From positions 424,641 to 488,640 of the forward strand of contig NZ_JARYGY010000005.1 of NCBI RefSeq assembly GCF_029906345.1: 64,000 bases of DNA. The letters are read 5' to 3'. This document shows positions 61,336-64,000 of the stretch, one piece after another. The notes under the pieces are model-generated. The model was not told the origin of the DNA. It saw nothing but the letters and a program-made list of their open reading frames with translations, and did no database searches. The stretch is from Aquimarina mycalae. Its GTDB lineage: Bacteria; Bacteroidota; Bacteroidia; Flavobacteriales; Flavobacteriaceae. Made by a program: the position numbers and the translations under genes. How positions within the stretch are numbered: position 1 is the stretch's first letter; every line of letters begins with the position of its first letter.

Positions 61336-63549
61336 ATGAAAAGTATTAAAATCACGAGGTACTTTATATGCTTCCTATGTCTTAACTTATTTTATTCTAC
61401 GCTATACGCCAATCAATATGAAAACATGCCATTTTCAGAATTGGAAAGCACAATCATTCACACCCAAGATCACCTAAATTCAATTGGAAGAGCTAATGGT
61501 GTTATGATTATAGAAACAATCATAGACATTTCTGAAAAATTCAATTCTCAACAAGAATATTATTTAAAAGGATTATCATATAATTTTCTTGGTAACATCC
61601 ATTTTTCGACAAAAGATTATAAAGAAGCTCTAAAAAACTATAAGATTGCCGATTTATTTATAAAAGAATTAAAAGGACACCCAGAATTATCCATAGATAT
61701 AAACAACAATATTGCATTAGTATATCTCGTTGGATTTAATAAACCAGGAAGAGCTCTAAAAAGAATTAAACATATTTATGAAAATTCTGAAGATTTAAAT
61801 GAATATTCTAAACATATATTAGAATTAAACATAGCAAACATTTATATAAAAACTAAGCATTACAACAAAGCATACTCTCTTCTAAAAAAATGTAAAAGAT
61901 ACTTTAGAAACAATCCGCAACATTATTCCAAATTAGTTATTACCTATACCAGTTTTGGTGAGTATTATAATTACAACAGAAACTATCCTTCTGCTATAAC
62001 ATATTATGAAAAAGCTGCAGCACTTGCAGAAAAAAATCAGTTGTTTAGACAAGCAATGACCATATATAAAAAGTATGAAGATTTATTGGTAAAAATTGGA
62101 AGACAAGACAAAGCATATACTATTTTAAAAAAATATACAAAACATCATCAAACTGCCCTAGAAACCGAAAAGTTGGAAGCAGATCAGTTTAAGGAAAAAC
62201 TAATAGTAAGTGAAAAAAACAATACTATTCAAACTCAAAAAGCAGAGCAATCAAAAACTATATCAATATTCACCTTATCTCTACTTTTGTCCTGCCTAAT
62301 ACTCTTTTGTTTTTTTATCTATAATCATAAAAAAATTAAAGTCCTTGGAAAATCTCTTGCTATACGGAATAAAGAACTTCAGGTTTCAAAAGAAAAATCA
62401 GATCATCTAGCAGCAGTCAAAACAAAATTCATATCCACAGTTAGTCACGAACTTAGAACTCCTTTATATGGGGTAGTTGGTCTATCATCCATTCTTATGG
62501 AAAGGATTAAAGATGAAGAAAATCATAAATTTATAAAACTAATGAAGTTTTCTGCTGATCATTTACTTAACCTGATCAATGACGTACTTCAAGTTACCAA
62601 GATGGAGTCTTATGAAATAAGTCTTGACAAATCTATTTACAATATAAAAAGCTTAGCTGATGATATTAAAAATTCCTTCGAATATCAGGCTGATAAAAAT
62701 GGTAACACTTTACACCTTAATTTCGATTCAAATATACCTAATTCGCTTATAGGGGATTCGGTAAGGTTATCTCAGATTTTTATTAATCTTATTAGTAATG
62801 CCAATAAATTTACCAAAAACGGAAACATTTGGTTAAACTTTATTAAACCAGTAATTACAGATAAGCACGTTCAAATTACATTTGAGATTAAAGATGATGG
62901 ACGAGGGATTCCTTTAGAAAAACAAGAAATAATTTTTGATAAATTTTCTCAAGCGGATTCTAAAGATCATACTACAGGCACAGGCCTTGGTTTACATATT
63001 GTTAAAAGTTTAGTCAACTTGCACGGTGGAGATATAAAAATAAAAAGTGCTCCTGGCAAAGGTTCTACATTCTATTTCACTATTTCTTTTGAAATTGATT
63101 CATCTGTTGAACAAAGCAACAAAGTAAATGATTCAAAAAAATGTATTGCGTTAACCAATACATCAGACTATAACATTCTAATAGTTGAAGACAATAAAAT
63201 AAACCAAATAGTCACTAAAAATGTTCTTAAAACTAAAGGATATGGTTCTAAAATTGCTGATGATGGACTCATAGCAATTCAAATGGTAAAAGAAAACAGG
63301 TACGACTTAATATTAATGGATTTAAACATGCCAAATATGGGAGGGATGGAAGCTACTAAAAAAATTAGAGCTTTTAATCCCGATGTTCCTATAGTAGCAT
63401 TAACTGCATCTGACACCCAAGATACAGTAAAAGCAATTCTGAACCCAGATTCTGGTTTTAATGATTTCTTGAGAAAACCTTACAAAAATGACGAGTTTTT
63501 TAGAAAAATAGAACTTCACATTAATGCTTCTATTTCTAAAGCCTCCTAA
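61336..63549 (+). CDS. TPR-sensor hybrid histidine kinase
   Basis: A 737-residue protein. A signal sequence (YFICFLCLNLFYSTLYANQY) leads into a periplasmic region with TPR repeats (about residues 70-260; LGNIHFSTKDYKEALKNYKI; YYEKAAALAEKNQLF), then one membrane helix (ISIFTLSLLLSCLILFCFFI) and a coiled coil. The HisKA phospho-acceptor is His371 (STVSHELRTPLYG). The HATPase domain has NLISNANKFT, DDGRGIPLEKQE and GTGLGLHIVKSL. A receiver follows at ~610-730 with Asp662 (LILMDLNMP). It has no output domain, so phosphate must move on to another protein. The sensed input is unknown. Confidence 0.92.
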   Translation: MKSIKITRYFICFLCLNLFYSTLYANQYENMPFSELESTIIHTQDHLNSIGRANGVMIIETIIDISEKFNSQQEYYLKGLSYNFLGNIHFSTKDYKEALKNYKIADLFIKELKGHPELSIDINNNIALVYLVGFNKPGRALKRIKHIYENSEDLNEYSKHILELNIANIYIKTKHYNKAYSLLKKCKRYFRNNPQHYSKLVITYTSFGEYYNYNRNYPSAITYYEKAAALAEKNQLFRQAMTIYKKYEDLLVKIGRQDKAYTILKKYTKHHQTALETEKLEADQFKEKLIVSEKNNTIQTQKAEQSKTISIFTLSLLLSCLILFCFFIYNHKKIKVLGKSLAIRNKELQVSKEKSDHLAAVKTKFISTVSHELRTPLYGVVGLSSILMERIKDEENHKFIKLMKFSADHLLNLINDVLQVTKMESYEISLDKSIYNIKSLADDIKNSFEYQADKNGNTLHLNFDSNIPNSLIGDSVRLSQIFINLISNANKFTKNGNIWLNFIKPVITDKHVQITFEIKDDGRGIPLEKQEIIFDKFSQADSKDHTTGTGLGLHIVKSLVNLHGGDIKIKSAPGKGSTFYFTISFEIDSSVEQSNKVNDSKKCIALTNTSDYNILIVEDNKINQIVTKNVLKTKGYGSKIADDGLIAIQMVKENRYDLILMDLNMPNMGGMEATKKIRAFNPDVPIVALTASDTQDTVKAILNPDSGFNDFLRKPYKNDEFFRKIELHINASISKAS

Positions 63550-63582
63550 AATTGATATATTATTATAATAATTAAAATAAGT

Positions 63583-63675
63583 AACTTCTTAGATGCTACT
63601 AAGATCACACAGATTTATGAAGGAACGAGCGAGATTCAAAAAATTGTAATCTCCAGAAGTATTCTTAGAGACTAA
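63583..63675 (+). pseudogene. 3' fragment of an acyl-CoA dehydrogenase gene
   Basis: The frame at 63583-63675 reads NFLDATKITQIYEGTSE, then IQKIVISRSILRD and a stop. This is the standard C-terminal end of acyl-CoA dehydrogenases, where IYEGTSEIQ..VI.R is diagnostic. Nothing of the remaining ~350 codons is found upstream: the preceding DNA is AT-rich without coding sense and then the kinase gene. It is followed 21 bases later by an intact terminator, as if the tail of the gene and its terminator were left together. Confidence 0.85.
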
Positions 63676-63696
63676 TTAGTTAAATACTCTCTATTA

Positions 63697-63730
63697 AAAA
63701 GCCCAAATTGCAGTTGCAATTTGGGCTTTT
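63697..63730 (+). terminator. Rho-independent terminator after the gene fragment
   Basis: A perfect 16-bp stem (63697-63712 with 63715-63730) and 2-base spacer, with AAAA on one side and TTTT on the other. Confidence 0.88.
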
Positions 63731-63895
63731 AGTTTATAGTATACTCCAGTTATTAAGTTCATTACCGATTCATTATACTAACATCCTTCACTTTAACAAT
63801 AAAATTGGTAATCATCTGATTTTAAAAAATCACTTTATTGATCATCCTTCTGATTAACATATTATAATCAATCTATGCATTTTAATTTTCAGGTA
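63731..63895. other. AT-rich spacer before the rRNA operon end, nothing seen
   Basis: A 165-bp stretch without recognisable coding or RNA features on either strand. Confidence 0.5.
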
Positions 63896-63930
63896 TAAAA
63901 AAACCCTTCATTATCTATAATGAAGGGTTT
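63896..63930 (-). terminator. Terminator of the rRNA operon
   Basis: A 13-bp perfect stem (63901-63913 with 63918-63930) with a 4-base loop. On the reverse strand it ends in a run of seven T (A run at 63897-63903 on the plus strand), directly after the 5S rRNA. Confidence 0.88.
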
Positions 63931-63933
63931 CAA

Positions 63934-64000
63934 GGAAGGCGGCGACCTACTCTCCCACGATTGTAGTACCATTGGCGCTAACGGGCTTAACTTCTCTGTT
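63934..64000 (-). rRNA. rrf: 5S rRNA, 3' part (continues beyond the window)
   Basis: The reverse complement reads GTTAAGCCCGTTAGCGCC, then GGTACTAC and GGGAGAGTAGGTCGCCGCC, the conserved second half of bacterial 5S rRNA. The 5' end is outside the window. Its 3' end is placed near 63934 by the GCCGCC arm. The 23S and 16S genes would lie further right on the same strand. Confidence 0.92.

Noticed and set aside
1..64000. Mobile elements such as insertion sequences, integrases, or tRNA attachment sites
   Set aside because: No transposase or integrase genes, terminal inverted repeats, or tRNA genes were seen on either strand; the effector region therefore shows no direct mark of the transfer route.

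Overview
The window is low-GC, gene-dense DNA from a marine-type member of the Bacteroidota, most likely a Flavobacteriaceae close to Aquimarina. The genus is an inference. The evidence for the group is the Bacteroidota -7 promoter box TAnnTTTG at several genes, families largely confined to this group (DUF6452, DUF6048, CCC-motif membrane protein, the TssC variant of the Bacteroidota T6SS), a TonB-dependent receptor with a carboxypeptidase-regulatory domain, and a 6S RNA of the Flavobacteria type beside zapA.

Positions 1-16600 are an accessory type VI secretion (T6SSiii) effector region. A 5'-truncated unknown gene is followed by a DUF4280 PAAR-like tip protein, a 1084-residue VasX/BTH_I2691-like membrane-targeting effector and two tandem membrane proteins that look like its immunity genes. 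After an unrelated reverse-strand gene and a 770-bp gap come vgrG, a 453-residue possible adaptor, a PAAR-Rhs effector ending in a WHH-type nuclease, its probable immunity gene, and a decayed second rhs 3' end. Positions 16735-19307 hold a multi-PAS histidine kinase and a single-domain response regulator. Positions 19372-23728 (reverse) hold the sheath operon clpV-tssB-tssC. The remaining T6SS core genes (tssD, E, F, G, K, N-R) are not in the window.

Positions 24038-63549 are mostly housekeeping: DEAD-box helicase, DUF72 protein, a BNR-repeat exoprotein, gyrA with a TPR protein, clpC, three tandem SpoIIAA-like paralogues, RNase Y, 6S RNA, zapA with a small coiled-coil partner, an M23 peptidase, a TonB-dependent receptor, cysteine desulfurase, two related lipoproteins (one with an Asp-rich calcium-binding domain), a Smr protein, a DUF2752/CCC/CD225 membrane-protein cluster, ornithine aminotransferase, an ECF sigma factor with a membrane partner, rlmD with DUF6452/DUF6048, an RlmL-like methyltransferase, a small methyltransferase, a ZIP transporter, DUF4268, a hemolysin III protein and a TPR hybrid histidine kinase. 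The right edge has a stub of an acyl-CoA dehydrogenase gene with a terminator, then the 3' part of a reverse-strand 5S rRNA, so an rRNA operon continues beyond the window.

The most notable points are the two T6SS effector/immunity modules (membrane-active and nuclease), the decayed rhs tip left behind the active one, the recombined tails of the tandem immunity genes, and the acyl-CoA dehydrogenase stub abutting an rRNA operon. No tRNA, CRISPR array, transposase or integrase was seen.
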